A DNA stretch of 64,000 nt from Alkalicoccobacillus gibsonii (GTDB taxonomy: Bacteria; Bacillota; Bacilli; Bacillales; Bacillaceae_D). This document shows positions 27,602 through 37,000 of the stretch, piece after piece. How positions within the stretch are numbered: the first letter of the stretch is position 1; the number at the start of each line of letters is the position of its first letter. Location of the stretch: NCBI RefSeq assembly GCF_016798245.1, contig NZ_JAEUZA010000001.1:1162221-1226220 (forward strand), written 5' to 3'. The notes under the pieces are model-generated. The model saw only the letters and a program-made list of their open reading frames with translations, was not told where the DNA came from and made no database searches. Made by a program: the position numbers and the translations under genes.

Positions 27602-27955
27602 ATGAAATTTGATGAAACCGGTTTCGAAGGACAAGAAGTAAAGTTTGAACATATCCAGCACGCTGCAAATGCATGTGGCTTTGTACATGGAGAACAGTGG
27701 GATTATGAACGCGCAATGTTTGATTATAAGATTGTAAATCAAGGCGATACATACTATGTAAGAGTACCGATCTATTCAATCAAAGGCGATATCCCTAGAA
27801 AAGACACCATCTGTCGGTTAATGTCACCGCTCTTAGGCAAACATTATTATCCACATGGAGTGGAATATGCAGGTGAAACCTTCCCTGACTCTGTAGTGAC
27901 AAAAGCCAAATCAAAACTGGATCTACTAAAACATACGCTTGAACAAGAGGTTTAG
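27602..27955 (+). CDS. ylbA: YugN-like family protein (YlbA)
   Basis: A 117-residue cytosolic protein similar to the YugN-like family that includes YlbA: it has the characteristic ends MKFDETGFEGQ and HYYPHGVEYAGETFP, with alternating strand and helix. Function is unknown. AAGGGG precedes the ATG. It is transcribed alone, divergent from ylbC, and ends in a strong terminator. Confidence 0.75.
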   Translation: MKFDETGFEGQEVKFEHIQHAANACGFVHGEQWDYERAMFDYKIVNQGDTYYVRVPIYSIKGDIPRKDTICRLMSPLLGKHYYPHGVEYAGETFPDSVVTKAKSKLDLLKHTLEQEV

Positions 27956-27980
27956 TTTCACTTTTTTTATTATTCATATT

Positions 27981-28015
27981 AAAAAGCACGACCCTACTTT
28001 GGGGTCGTGCTTTTT
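27981..28015. terminator. Bidirectional terminator between ylbA and ctaM
   Basis: A 14-bp stem (AAAAAGCACGACCC pairing with GGGTCGTGCTTTTT) with a short loop lies between convergent genes. Confidence 0.9.
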
Positions 28016-28025
28016 GGGTTGCTCC

Positions 28026-28568
28026 TTAATAGTAAGGAGCAATCATTAGATAAACTAAAACGCCTGTAAAGCTTACATACAACCATAAAGGCATCGTCCA
28101 GCGAGCAATCTTTTTATGACGCTCGTTTTCCATATTCCAGGCTCTTGTCACTGTAGTAAGCGCTAGCGGTACAATCACAGCTGCGAGTACAATGTGAGTA
28201 ATTAAAATAAAGTAATAAAAGTAACGTAGAAATCCTTCCCCACCGTAAGCCGTAGATGTAGATAAAAAGTGGTGAGCGACGTACGTGATTAAAAAGAACG
28301 TTGTTGTTGTAAACGCAGCATAGATAAACCGTTTATGCCATGTTACTTTCCGTTTAATAATTGAGATTAAAGCAGCAAGCAAAAATAAAAACGTAAAACT
28401 GTTAAAGATCGCATTAAACATTGGTAATAGCTTTACATCAAATGCATCAAAGTTTTCGTAACCAGGCATACCTGAGAGCACAGCAACTAATCCATTTACA
28501 ATAATCGTTACAATAATAATAAGTGGTTTATAATTTCTTTTCTTATGAGTTGATACCGTTTCTGACAC
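28026..28568 (-). CDS. ctaM: DUF420 membrane protein, oxidase assembly factor CtaM-like
   Basis: A 180-residue membrane protein with about five hydrophobic segments, matching the DUF420 family (B. subtilis YozB, Staphylococcus aureus CtaM). CtaM is needed for maturation of the heme A-containing aa3 oxidase in S. aureus. Conserved histidines lie in the segments WHKRFIYAAF, AHHFLS and ILITHIVLAA. It lies downstream of ctaF, where B. subtilis has ctaG, so a role in caa3 assembly fits. A hairpin separates it from ctaF. Confidence 0.85.
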   Translation of the reverse strand: MSETVSTHKKRNYKPLIIIVTIIVNGLVAVLSGMPGYENFDAFDVKLLPMFNAIFNSFTFLFLLAALISIIKRKVTWHKRFIYAAFTTTTFFLITYVAHHFLSTSTAYGGEGFLRYFYYFILITHIVLAAVIVPLALTTVTRAWNMENERHKKIARWTMPLWLYVSFTGVLVYLMIAPYY

Positions 28569-28695
28569 CTTGACCTCTCCTTTTCAAATAGAACCTGTCC
28601 AATCTAATTAGAAGTATACACTGTTACAGTTCCCTGAAACAAACGAAGGCGTCACAATCTGATGAACTTTCACGAATCTTTTTTGTTAAAAATAC

Positions 28696-28734
28696 AAATG
28701 GCGAATGATTCAATTATAGAATCATTCGCCATTT
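28696..28734. terminator. Perfect palindrome after ctaF, ATGGCGAATGATTC family
   Basis: A 16-bp perfect stem (AAATGGCGAATGATTC and its complement) with a 7-nt loop lies 42 bases past the ctaF stop codon, so it probably ends the ctaCDEF transcript. A 15-bp core of the stem is identical to the one at 48196-48232. Confidence 0.7.
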
Positions 28735-28775
28735 TCAAGTTGACCAATCATTTACTTCCAATTATCTTGCATGAA

Positions 28776-29120
28776 TTAATATTTGGTTACACCGATTAAC
28801 AGCATAAGTGCAACGATGGTTGGAAGCGTAATAAAGATTCCTGTGATCATAAAGACGTTCGCCCATGCGTGATCTTTATCTTTCATATGCATAAAGAACA
28901 GAAGCTGTAGAGCAAGTTGTACAACCGCCAGGATTAAAATGAACGGGATGGCAAGCGTTCGTGGAACAAAATCTGTTGCCACTGCAGCAAAGGCCATAAA
29001 GGTTAGAGCGATCATTAATGCAAACGCAACAATTTGCTTTTTAATCTCAGCTTTATGAGAACGTTTCTCTTCATTTGTCATGGCACTTGTTTCAAAGCGC
29101 TCACTTAAATGATTAGCCAT
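28776..29120 (-). CDS. ctaF: Cytochrome caa3 oxidase subunit IV
   Basis: The small 114-residue subunit IV of the heme-copper oxidase has three membrane segments (about 30-50, 55-75 and 85-105) and the family motif QLLFFMHMKDKDHAW. The ATG at 29120 follows GGAGG at 8 bases and overlaps the end of ctaE by 8 bases. It is the last gene of the ctaCDEF run. Confidence 0.93.
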   Translation of the reverse strand: MANHLSERFETSAMTNEEKRSHKAEIKKQIVAFALMIALTFMAFAAVATDFVPRTLAIPFILILAVVQLALQLLFFMHMKDKDHAWANVFMITGIFITLPTIVALMLLIGVTKY

Positions 29121-29745
29121 GCGATCCACCTCCTACACCCATAAGATAGACAACTGTAAAGATAAATACCCATACAACGTCGATAAAGTGCCAGTATAAG
29201 CTCGCTACGTAGAACTTAGGAGCATTTGTTAACGTGATACCAGAACGAGCGTAACGAACGATTAACAAGGTAATCCAGCATAATCCGAATGTTACGTGAG
29301 CCCCGTGAAGTCCTACTAAAGAATAGAAGGCACTCGCAAAGGCACTTGTTGTAAATCCAAACTCATACTCATTTACATACTGATAAAACTCATAGATTTC
29401 CATCCCAAGAAACCCAAGACCAAGCACAACCGTAATCACTAACCAAATCATCATCGAACGGAAGTTATTTTTCTTCATCGCTGACATAGCTAGCACACTC
29501 GTCAAACTACTTGTTAGTAGTAGCATGGTCATAATGAAAACTAACTCAAGGTGGAAGATATCAGCTGATGTGGGACCATCAGCCGTACCATTTCGGAGTC
29601 CAAGGTATGTTCCAAAAAATGTTGCAAACAAAATCGTTTCTCCACCAAGGAAAAACCAAAATCCCAAGAACTTATTTTTCCCTTCAAGGGTAGCTCTTTC
29701 CGGATGCGACGGGAGACCATTAGATAAATCAACTGATCCTGACAT
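29113..29745 (-). CDS. ctaE: Cytochrome caa3 oxidase subunit III
   Basis: Subunit III of the caa3-type cytochrome c oxidase, 210 residues, with five membrane segments and the motifs GGETILFATFFGTYL and LVGLHGAHVTFGL, ending WHFIDVVWVFIFTVVYL. The ATG at 29745 is preceded by GGGGG at 9 bases and begins MSGSVDLSNGLP; it lies one base after the ctaD stop codon, so the two are coupled. Confidence 0.95.
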   Translation of the reverse strand: MSGSVDLSNGLPSHPERATLEGKNKFLGFWFFLGGETILFATFFGTYLGLRNGTADGPTSADIFHLELVFIMTMLLLTSSLTSVLAMSAMKKNNFRSMMIWLVITVVLGLGFLGMEIYEFYQYVNEYEFGFTTSAFASAFYSLVGLHGAHVTFGLCWITLLIVRYARSGITLTNAPKFYVASLYWHFIDVVWVFIFTVVYLMGVGGGSHG

Positions 29746-29746
29746 T

Positions 29747-31612
29747 CTACTTTTCCCCCTTTGTTGGTAATTCACGCTTAATTTGATCAATTGGTACATG
29801 ATACCCATGATCTTCTTTAATTGACCTTATAGCCATACAGCCAAATGTAATAACAAAACCACCTACAACTACAATCCATGGATTAAATAATGCATTCTCC
29901 ATTTCAAGCATGATTAATCCAAAGCCTACAAAGTAAAGACCAATGGAAATCAGGACCGGTAGAATTGATCCATTTGGCATATGAATCTCATCAATTGGTT
30001 CTGCAGGTTTCATTGTTCCGTCTCCGTGAATTTTTTCATAGAATAACGGATCAAGAGAACGAACTTGAGGTGTTTGTGCAAAGTTATACTCTGGTACAGG
30101 TGTAGGAACAGCCCACTCAAGCGTTCTAGCATCCCATGGATCTGCAACCGTTACTCGTTCACCTTTAAATGCTGAATAGATGATGTTTACAACTAGGAGA
30201 AGAACCCCAGCTGTCATAAAGAACGTTCCAATCGTACTGACCATATTATACGCATCCAGACCTTGATCTGCTAGATATGTATAGACTCGTCTTGGCATAC
30301 CCATTAATCCTAAAATATGCTGAATGAAGAACGTCAGATGGAACCCAATGTAAAACAAAGCGAAAAACCATTTTCCAAGTGTTTCATTTAATTTATGATT
30401 AAACATCTTCGGATACCAGTAAAAAAGCCCAGCAAATAACGCAAGCACAATTCCACCTACAATAATGTAGTGAAAGTGAGCAACAACAAAATACGTATCG
30501 TGGTACAAGTAATCAACTGGTGCCATTGCAAGCATGACCCCCGTTACCCCACCTAATACAAAGGTTGGAACAAAGGATGAAGCGAACAGCATCGCCGTAT
30601 TAAATGTGATTTTACCGCCCCACATCGTAAACAGCCAGTTGAAGATCTTAATTCCTGTAGGAACAGCAATGGTCATGGTTGCTACCGCAAATACAGAGTT
30701 AGCTACAGGTCCCATTCCCACTGTAAACATGTGGTGAGCCCATACCATGAATCCTAAAAAGGCGATAATCATCGTTGCAAAGACCATGGCCGTATAACCA
30801 AATAGCCGTTTTCTAGAGAAGGCCGGAATCACCTCAGAGATAATTCCAAACGCAGGAAGAACGAGAATATATACTTCCGGGTGACCAAAGATCCAGAAAA
30901 TATGTTGCCAGATTACCACATTTCCTCCCGCACTTGGTACAAAGAACTGCGCATCAAAGATTCTCTCAAGCATTAATAGCGCAAGTCCTGCCGCAAGTGG
31001 TGTGAAAGCAAATAAGATAAGTGTAGAAGAGATGAAAGAAGTCCATACAAACAATGGTAATCTCATCATCGTCATTCCAGGTGCACGCATGTTAACAATC
31101 GTCACTAGAAAGTTAATGGCAGAGATTAGCGTTCCAATCCCCGATACTTGCAACCCTAGTACGTAAAAGTCAATTCCTAAACGATCTTGTGTTGACAATG
31201 GTACGTATGCTGTCCAACCAGCATCCGGCCCGCCCCCAAAAAACCAACTTGTACTTAACAATAGTCCTCCAGATAAGAAAATCCAGAATCCTAATGCATT
31301 TACAAATGGAAAGGCAACATCACGTGCCCCGATTTGCAAAGGAATAAAATAGTTCATAAAAGCAAACAACAAAGGTGTCGCCGCCAAGAATAGCATGATC
31401 GTTCCATGCATCGTAATAAATTCATTAAACGTTTGTCCACTTAGGAATGTATTTCCAGGAACCATTAATTGAATCCGCATAAACACGGCCATTAACCCGG
31501 CTTTACAGAAAAATAAGGTTCCAGCAATTAAATACATGATTCCTAGCTTCTTGTGGTCAACCGTTGTTAACCAGTCCATTATGACGCTTTTCTCTTGTTT
31601 TACAGCTGCCAA
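29747..31612 (-). CDS. ctaD: Cytochrome caa3 oxidase subunit I
   Basis: The catalytic subunit of the heme-copper oxidase, 621 residues. Metal ligands are visible: low-spin heme ligands H69 (TMHGT) and H381, the CuB ligands H244 (GHPEVY), H293 and H294 (WAHHMF), and the high-spin heme ligand H379 (AHFHY). HPEVY supplies the Tyr cross-linked to His in A-type oxidases (Y248). About fourteen membrane segments are present. It reduces oxygen to water and pumps protons across the membrane. Confidence 0.97.
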   Translation of the reverse strand: MAAVKQEKSVIMDWLTTVDHKKLGIMYLIAGTLFFCKAGLMAVFMRIQLMVPGNTFLSGQTFNEFITMHGTIMLFLAATPLLFAFMNYFIPLQIGARDVAFPFVNALGFWIFLSGGLLLSTSWFFGGGPDAGWTAYVPLSTQDRLGIDFYVLGLQVSGIGTLISAINFLVTIVNMRAPGMTMMRLPLFVWTSFISSTLILFAFTPLAAGLALLMLERIFDAQFFVPSAGGNVVIWQHIFWIFGHPEVYILVLPAFGIISEVIPAFSRKRLFGYTAMVFATMIIAFLGFMVWAHHMFTVGMGPVANSVFAVATMTIAVPTGIKIFNWLFTMWGGKITFNTAMLFASSFVPTFVLGGVTGVMLAMAPVDYLYHDTYFVVAHFHYIIVGGIVLALFAGLFYWYPKMFNHKLNETLGKWFFALFYIGFHLTFFIQHILGLMGMPRRVYTYLADQGLDAYNMVSTIGTFFMTAGVLLLVVNIIYSAFKGERVTVADPWDARTLEWAVPTPVPEYNFAQTPQVRSLDPLFYEKIHGDGTMKPAEPIDEIHMPNGSILPVLISIGLYFVGFGLIMLEMENALFNPWIVVVGGFVITFGCMAIRSIKEDHGYHVPIDQIKRELPTKGEK

Positions 31613-31636
31613 TGTTTCATACCTCCTTTTCCGTTA

Positions 31637-32683
31637 TTACTCTGCATTCTCTCCGTCACGAACATTTAATGAGCGTAAGTACGCAACAAGCGAGTCCATT
31701 TCGTCGTCTGAGATTTCAGACTCAGGGAATGGAACCATGTTGTTTCCTTGTTTAAAGTCATCAGGATTACGAATCCACGCTTTTAACTGTTCATCTGTAT
31801 TATCAAGATATCCAGCAATGGTGTTTCGATCACCAAAGTTTGTTAATGTTGGACCTGAAGCGGAACCAGGACCACTAACAGCATGACAGCTAATACAGTT
31901 TTCTTGGAATACTTCATACCCTTGCTGAACAGAAGAATCCTCTGGCTGCTCCACATCTGCTTTCGCCGCCATATCCTCTACCCATTGATCATAATCATCA
32001 CGTTCCAAAGCAATTAATTTAAAATCCATTAGTGCATGAGATGGACCACATAACTCTGCACATTTCCCCATATACGTACCTGGTTCATCTGCTTCAAGCC
32101 ATAGTGTATTCTCAATACCTGGAACGGTATCAATCTTTCCTCCAAGTGCCGGTACCCAAAATGAGTGAATGACATCCGTTGCATTTAACGTGAAGTAAAC
32201 GCGCTCGCCTGTTGGAATATACACTTCTTGTCCTGCTGTGAAGCCTTCCTCGTAATCAAATTGCCACCAGTACTGATGACCGGTTACATCTATGTATACG
32301 GCGTCCTCTACATCTTCAGGCGCTTGGCTTTCTGCAAAATCAAACGTTCCGATAATGGTTGGAACAAACAGAACTAATAGTAGTAGAATTGGGATAACCG
32401 TCCAGGTAATCTCCAACACTGTGCTTCCGTGTACTTGTTTCGGGTATTCGTTATCTCCTTCTTTACGACGGAATTTCGCTATAATATAGAAGAAAATCGC
32501 AAAAACCACCAAGGTGACAAATGCCATTATGTATAATGACAGAATCATATTGTCATAGATCCATTGTGCTTGAGGTCCCTTCGGATCTAAAGCCGACAAG
32601 TTCTCGTTTCCAAAACAGCCTGATAAAAGAAAAATGACTGCTAAGAATCCAAACCGCCCACTCCAAGCCTTTACTTGTTTCAT
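31637..32683 (-). CDS. ctaC: Cytochrome caa3 oxidase subunit II with fused cytochrome c domain
   Basis: Subunit II takes electrons into the oxidase. The start at 32683 has GAGGGA 6 bases upstream; earlier codons lie in the leader. The 348-residue protein has a lipoprotein signal (LLSGC, lipid-modified Cys 23), two membrane segments, a CuA domain with H173, C208, C212, H216 and M219, and a C-terminal cytochrome c domain with CISCH at 263-267. The fused cytochrome c defines the enzyme as caa3 type. It is the first gene of the oxidase run. Confidence 0.95.
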   Translation of the reverse strand: MKQVKAWSGRFGFLAVIFLLSGCFGNENLSALDPKGPQAQWIYDNMILSLYIMAFVTLVVFAIFFYIIAKFRRKEGDNEYPKQVHGSTVLEITWTVIPILLLLVLFVPTIIGTFDFAESQAPEDVEDAVYIDVTGHQYWWQFDYEEGFTAGQEVYIPTGERVYFTLNATDVIHSFWVPALGGKIDTVPGIENTLWLEADEPGTYMGKCAELCGPSHALMDFKLIALERDDYDQWVEDMAAKADVEQPEDSSVQQGYEVFQENCISCHAVSGPGSASGPTLTNFGDRNTIAGYLDNTDEQLKAWIRNPDDFKQGNNMVPFPESEISDDEMDSLVAYLRSLNVRDGENAE

Positions 32684-32997
32684 CAGCATTCCCTCACTTT
32701 CTCTAAATGTTTGTCCTTTCTTTTCTCTGTAGCTTCCTTGCATACACAAAACAACGGTAAAATAAAGTCCATCTGATAAGGCTTTCAATAATCTATAAGT
32801 AATCATAAGCAGTAGACTGAAATACCCCAGAATCCGCTTGTTTTACGCCATTCACCTCCTGATGTGCTTATAGATCGCCAATTATAACCAGTATACGTTT
32901 ACATTATAGCTTATTATGAGATTAGTTTCATCATAAACCTCATTTTCACATGATATTCACATTTAAAAACCGTCATAAAATGTTCTTTGCTGTAAAA
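32684..32997. promoter_or_regulatory. ctaC/ctaA divergent control region
   Basis: This gap holds no oxidase gene, although B. subtilis has ctaB here. Reading leftwards there are two TATAAT-type -10 elements (about 32885-32912) and a strong ribosome site AGGAGG (32855-32860) followed three bases later by ATG GCG TAA. Two TGTGAA repeats (32945-32961) may bind ResD. The region before the ctaC start has no other clear structure. Confidence 0.4.
32945..32961 (-). promoter_or_regulatory. Tandem TGTGAA repeats, possible ResD site
   Basis: Read leftwards, TGTGAA occurs twice, 11 bp apart (32961-32956 and 32950-32945); the first reads AATGTGAAT, 7 of 9 matches to the ResD consensus TTTGTGAAT. ResD controls ctaA and ctaB in B. 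subtilis. The location between ctaC and ctaA suits that role; binding is inferred. Confidence 0.4.
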
Positions 32998-33026
32998 TTG
33001 ACTTTTGCTTGCTGCATACCTATCAT
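32998..33026 (+). promoter_or_regulatory. Promoter of ctaA
   Basis: TTGACT (32998-33003), 17-base spacer, TATCAT (33021-33026): a good sigma-A promoter about 50 bases before the ctaA start. Confidence 0.7.
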
Positions 33027-33077
33027 CAATAGAGAGCAACCTATTACGAATTTATTTTTAATTAGAAGGTGAAGAAC

Positions 33078-33983
33078 GTGCATAAGCGATTTAAAGTTTT
33101 TGGAGTTATTACAGCCTTATTTGTGCTACTAGTCCTTATCCAGGGAGCACTCGTTTCAAAAACGGGATCTGGCGAAGGTTGTGGAAATACGTGGCCACTA
33201 TGCTTTGGTGAGGTTGTTCCATTAAATCCTGCCATTGAAACCGTCATTGAGTATACACATCGAATTGTATCGGGTTTAGCTGGATTTTTAGTCATTATTC
33301 TGGCATTTTGGGCTTGGAAGCAATTAAAGCATGTTCGTGAAGCTAGATTTTTAGCGATTCTTTCTGTTTTTATGATTATTTTGCAAGGATTGATGGGAGC
33401 CGGAGCTGTTGTCTTTGGTCAACAACCGTTAGTTATGGCTCTGCATTTTGGTTTCTCAGCTTTATCTCTTTCATCCGTAGTTCTATTGATTATTTTAAGC
33501 TTCGAGGATTCCAAAAAAGGTCCTCGTCCTGCTGCGCCTGATAATAGTAAAGGGCTTCGTAAATATGTCTTGGCTGTCTTATTGTATTGTTACGCGGTTA
33601 TTTATACCGGTGCTTTTGTAAAGCATACAGACTCTACTCTCGCATGTGCCGGATTCCCCACTTGTAACGGTAAATGGATTCCTGATGCGTTTTGGACTGT
33701 AGCTCCACAATATTTCCATCGAATATTCGGTACAATCATGCTTATTCTTTTAATCATTTTACTCGTATGGGTCTTTAGAAAGTTTGGTCAGAGTCGAACC
33801 ATTAAATGGTTAAGTGTGATTTCAGTCTTACTCGTGATTGGTCAATTTTCAAGTGGAATTACGATTGTTTTGAGTCTTAACCAGTTCCTTGAGGTTGGTA
33901 TGACTCATGCAGTCCTAGTATCTTTATTATTTACATGCTTAGCCTACATGACCATGATCTTGTTCAGAAAACGATCAGCCTAA
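33078..33983 (+). CDS. ctaA: Heme A synthase (CtaA)
   Basis: CtaA oxidises the C8 methyl of heme O to give heme A for the caa3 oxidase. The 301-residue protein has eight membrane segments in two halves, each with histidines (EYTHRIVSG and HRIFGTIM) and an exposed Cys pair (GCGNTWPLC and CAGFPTC). The GTG at 33078 is used because AGAAGGTG lies 6 bases upstream; a GTG at 33069 overlaps that site. The gene is divergent from the oxidase run. Confidence 0.95.
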   Translation: MHKRFKVFGVITALFVLLVLIQGALVSKTGSGEGCGNTWPLCFGEVVPLNPAIETVIEYTHRIVSGLAGFLVIILAFWAWKQLKHVREARFLAILSVFMIILQGLMGAGAVVFGQQPLVMALHFGFSALSLSSVVLLIILSFEDSKKGPRPAAPDNSKGLRKYVLAVLLYCYAVIYTGAFVKHTDSTLACAGFPTCNGKWIPDAFWTVAPQYFHRIFGTIMLILLIILLVWVFRKFGQSRTIKWLSVISVLLVIGQFSSGITIVLSLNQFLEVGMTHAVLVSLLFTCLAYMTMILFRKRSA

Positions 33984-33985
33984 TA

Positions 33986-34025
33986 AAAAAGAGGATCAAA
34001 GCATTTGCTTTGATCCTCTTTTTTT
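33986..34025. terminator. Bidirectional terminator between ctaA and pyc
   Basis: Long perfect stem AAAAAGAGGATCAAAGC pairing with GCTTTGATCCTCTTTTT, 4-nt loop, T run on both strands; lies between convergent genes. Confidence 0.92.
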
Positions 34026-34031
34026 GTTTGT

Positions 34032-37000
34032 TTAAACGAATTCGATTAGTAGATCTCCCGTTGCGATTGGTTCATTGTCGGATACAAAGACATCCTTAAT
34101 TTCACCATCAAACGCGGCCTGTACCGTCGTTTCCATTTTCATCGCTTCAGTAATGAGTAGGTGATCACCTTTTTTCACTTGATCGCCTTTAGATACAAGA
34201 GCTTTAATCACTGTTCCCGGCATTGTGGCACCGATTTGTTTTTCATTGTTTTTATCAACCTTCGGACGAGATTTTACTTTTGTCTGAACAGATTGGTCTT
34301 GAATTAAGACCTCCCTCGGCTGACCGTTCAACTCAAAGTACACAATGCGTTTCGCATCATCTCTTGGAGCTGATACAGAAACAAGCTTAACAATTAATGT
34401 TTTTCCTTGTTCGATTTCTACCTCAATTTCTTCGCCTGGTTTTAAACCATAGAAGAAGGTTGGTGTATCCAGTACCGATACATCTCCAAAACTGTCACGG
34501 AATTGCTCGAATTCTGTAAATACTTTTGGATACATTACATAAGACAATACGTCGTGGCTTGTTACTTGTCGATTCAGTTGTTTAAAGAGCTTATTCTGAA
34601 TCTCTTCAAAATCAACTGGTTCAAGTAGTGCACCTGGACGACCTTCAATTGGCTTACGAGACTTAAGAATGATCTCCTGAAGCTCTTTCGGGAACCCTTG
34701 ATACGGTTGTCCAAGCTGTCCTTGGAAGAATTCTACAACGGAATCAGGGAAATCAAGAGAATGCCCTTTAGCATAAACATCTTCTCTTGATAAATCGTTT
34801 TGAACCATGTATAAAGCCATATCTCCTACAACTTTAGAAGAAGGAGTTACCTTCACAACATCACCAAACATATCGTTAACGACACGATACATTTTCTTAA
34901 CCTCGTTCCAGCGCTCTCCAAGATCAACTGCTTTTGCTTGTTGCTGAAGATTACTGTATTGACCACCTGGCATCTCGTGCTGATACACTTCTGTGTGAGG
35001 GGCATTCATGCCACTTTCAAAGCCTTGATAGTATTTTCTTGTTGCACCCCAGAATTCATCAAGCTGTTCGAGAGCATTAATATTAACATTCGGTTGCTTC
35101 TCTGAGCCGCCAAGTGCGTAATAAAGCGTGTTTGCACTAGGTTGAGAAGTTAAACCTGCCATTGAGCTAATCGCCACATCGACGATATCTACTCCTGCTT
35201 CCACCGCTTTCGCATACATATACACTCCATTTCCGCTTGTATCATGTGTATGCAGATGAACAGGGATATCGATGGTTTCTTTTAATGCAGATACGAGTGT
35301 GTAAGCTGCTTCTGGCTTAAGTAGCCCGGCCATGTCTTTAATGGCTAAAATATGCGCTCCCGCAGACTCAAGCTCACGAGCGAGGTTTACGTAATATTTA
35401 AGATCATACTTCGTTCTTGATGGATCTGTAATATCTCCCGTGTAGCACATTGCAGCTTCAGCAATTTTTCCTGTTTTGCGGACAGATTCGATTGCAGGAC
35501 GCATTCCTTCGACCCAGTTTAAGCTATCAAAGATACGGAATACATCGATCCCTGCTGAGGCAGATTTTGAAACAAATTCATCAACAGCATTATCTGGATA
35601 ATTTGTATATCCAACAGCATTCGACGCACGTAGCAGCATTTGGAACAGCACGTTTGGTGCTTGCTTTCTTAAGACAAGCAGTCTCTCCCAAGGATCCTCA
35701 TGTAAGAATCGCATAGCCACATCAAATGTTGCTCCACCCCACATTTCCATTGAAAATAGATTAGGTAACAGTCGCGCTGTAGGCTCTGCTATTTTCTTTA
35801 AGTCATGTGTACGTACACGAGTGGCAAGAAGTGATTGATGCGCATCACGGAACGTTGTATCTGTAAGTAGGACATCTTTTTGTTCTTTCACCCATTTAGC
35901 CAAGCCTTCAGGTCCTTGTTCATCAAGGATTTGTTTTGACCCACGTGGCATTTCCTCAATTGGATTGATTTTTGGTACAACTGGCTTTTCAAAGTTTGGC
36001 TTTTTCTTTTGATCAATTCCTGGATATCCGTTAACAATTGTTTCTCCTAAGAACGTAAGCATTTTTGTTCCGCGGTCTTTTCGTTTAGGGAAGATAAATA
36101 ACTCAGGTGTTGTGTCAATAAATGATGTATTATATGAGCCATTTAAAAAGGCTTCGTGACGTACTACATTTTCTAGAAATGCGATATTTGTTTTAATTCC
36201 ACGAATACGGAATTCACGCAGGTTCCGCAGCATTTTTGAAGCGGCGCCCTCGTATGTTAAAGCCCACGTAGACACTTTTACTAACAAGGAATCATAGTGC
36301 GGTGAAATGACAGAGCCTTGGAACCCATTCCCTGCATCAAGACGTACACCAAAGCCTCCACCTGAACGGTATGCATTAATTCGTCCTGTGTCCGGTAAGA
36401 ATCCGTTAGCTGGATCCTCTGTTGTTACACGTGATTGAATGGCAAATCCACTACATTGAATATCTTCTTGTGCCGGAATTCCCATTTTTGGATCGTGAAG
36501 CTTTTCACCATCTGCAATCAATAATTGCGATTGAACAATGTCAATTCCCGTCACCATTTCGGTAATCGTATGCTCTACCTGAACACGTGGATTCACCTCA
36601 ATGAAATAGAAATCACCATTCTCAGTTGCAAGAAATTCAACGGTACCAGCATTCACATACCCTATCGCTTCAGCCAGTTGAACTGCTGCTTCGCAAATCC
36701 GTTCGCGCACACCTTCACCTAACGAAACACTTGGTGCCACTTCAACCACTTTTTGATGACGGCGTTGTACAGAACAATCTCGCTCGTACAAATGCACAAT
36801 GTTGCCGTGTTTATCGGCAAGAATTTGAACCTCGATATGCTTCGGATTTTCTACAAATTTCTCAACATAGACCTCATCATTTCCAAAGGCAGACTTCGCC
36901 TCAGATTTCGCACGGTCATATGATTCACGCAGATCCTCTGCAGCTCGTACAATTCTCATGCCTCGACCGCCACCACCAAGTGACGCTTTTATAATAAAGG

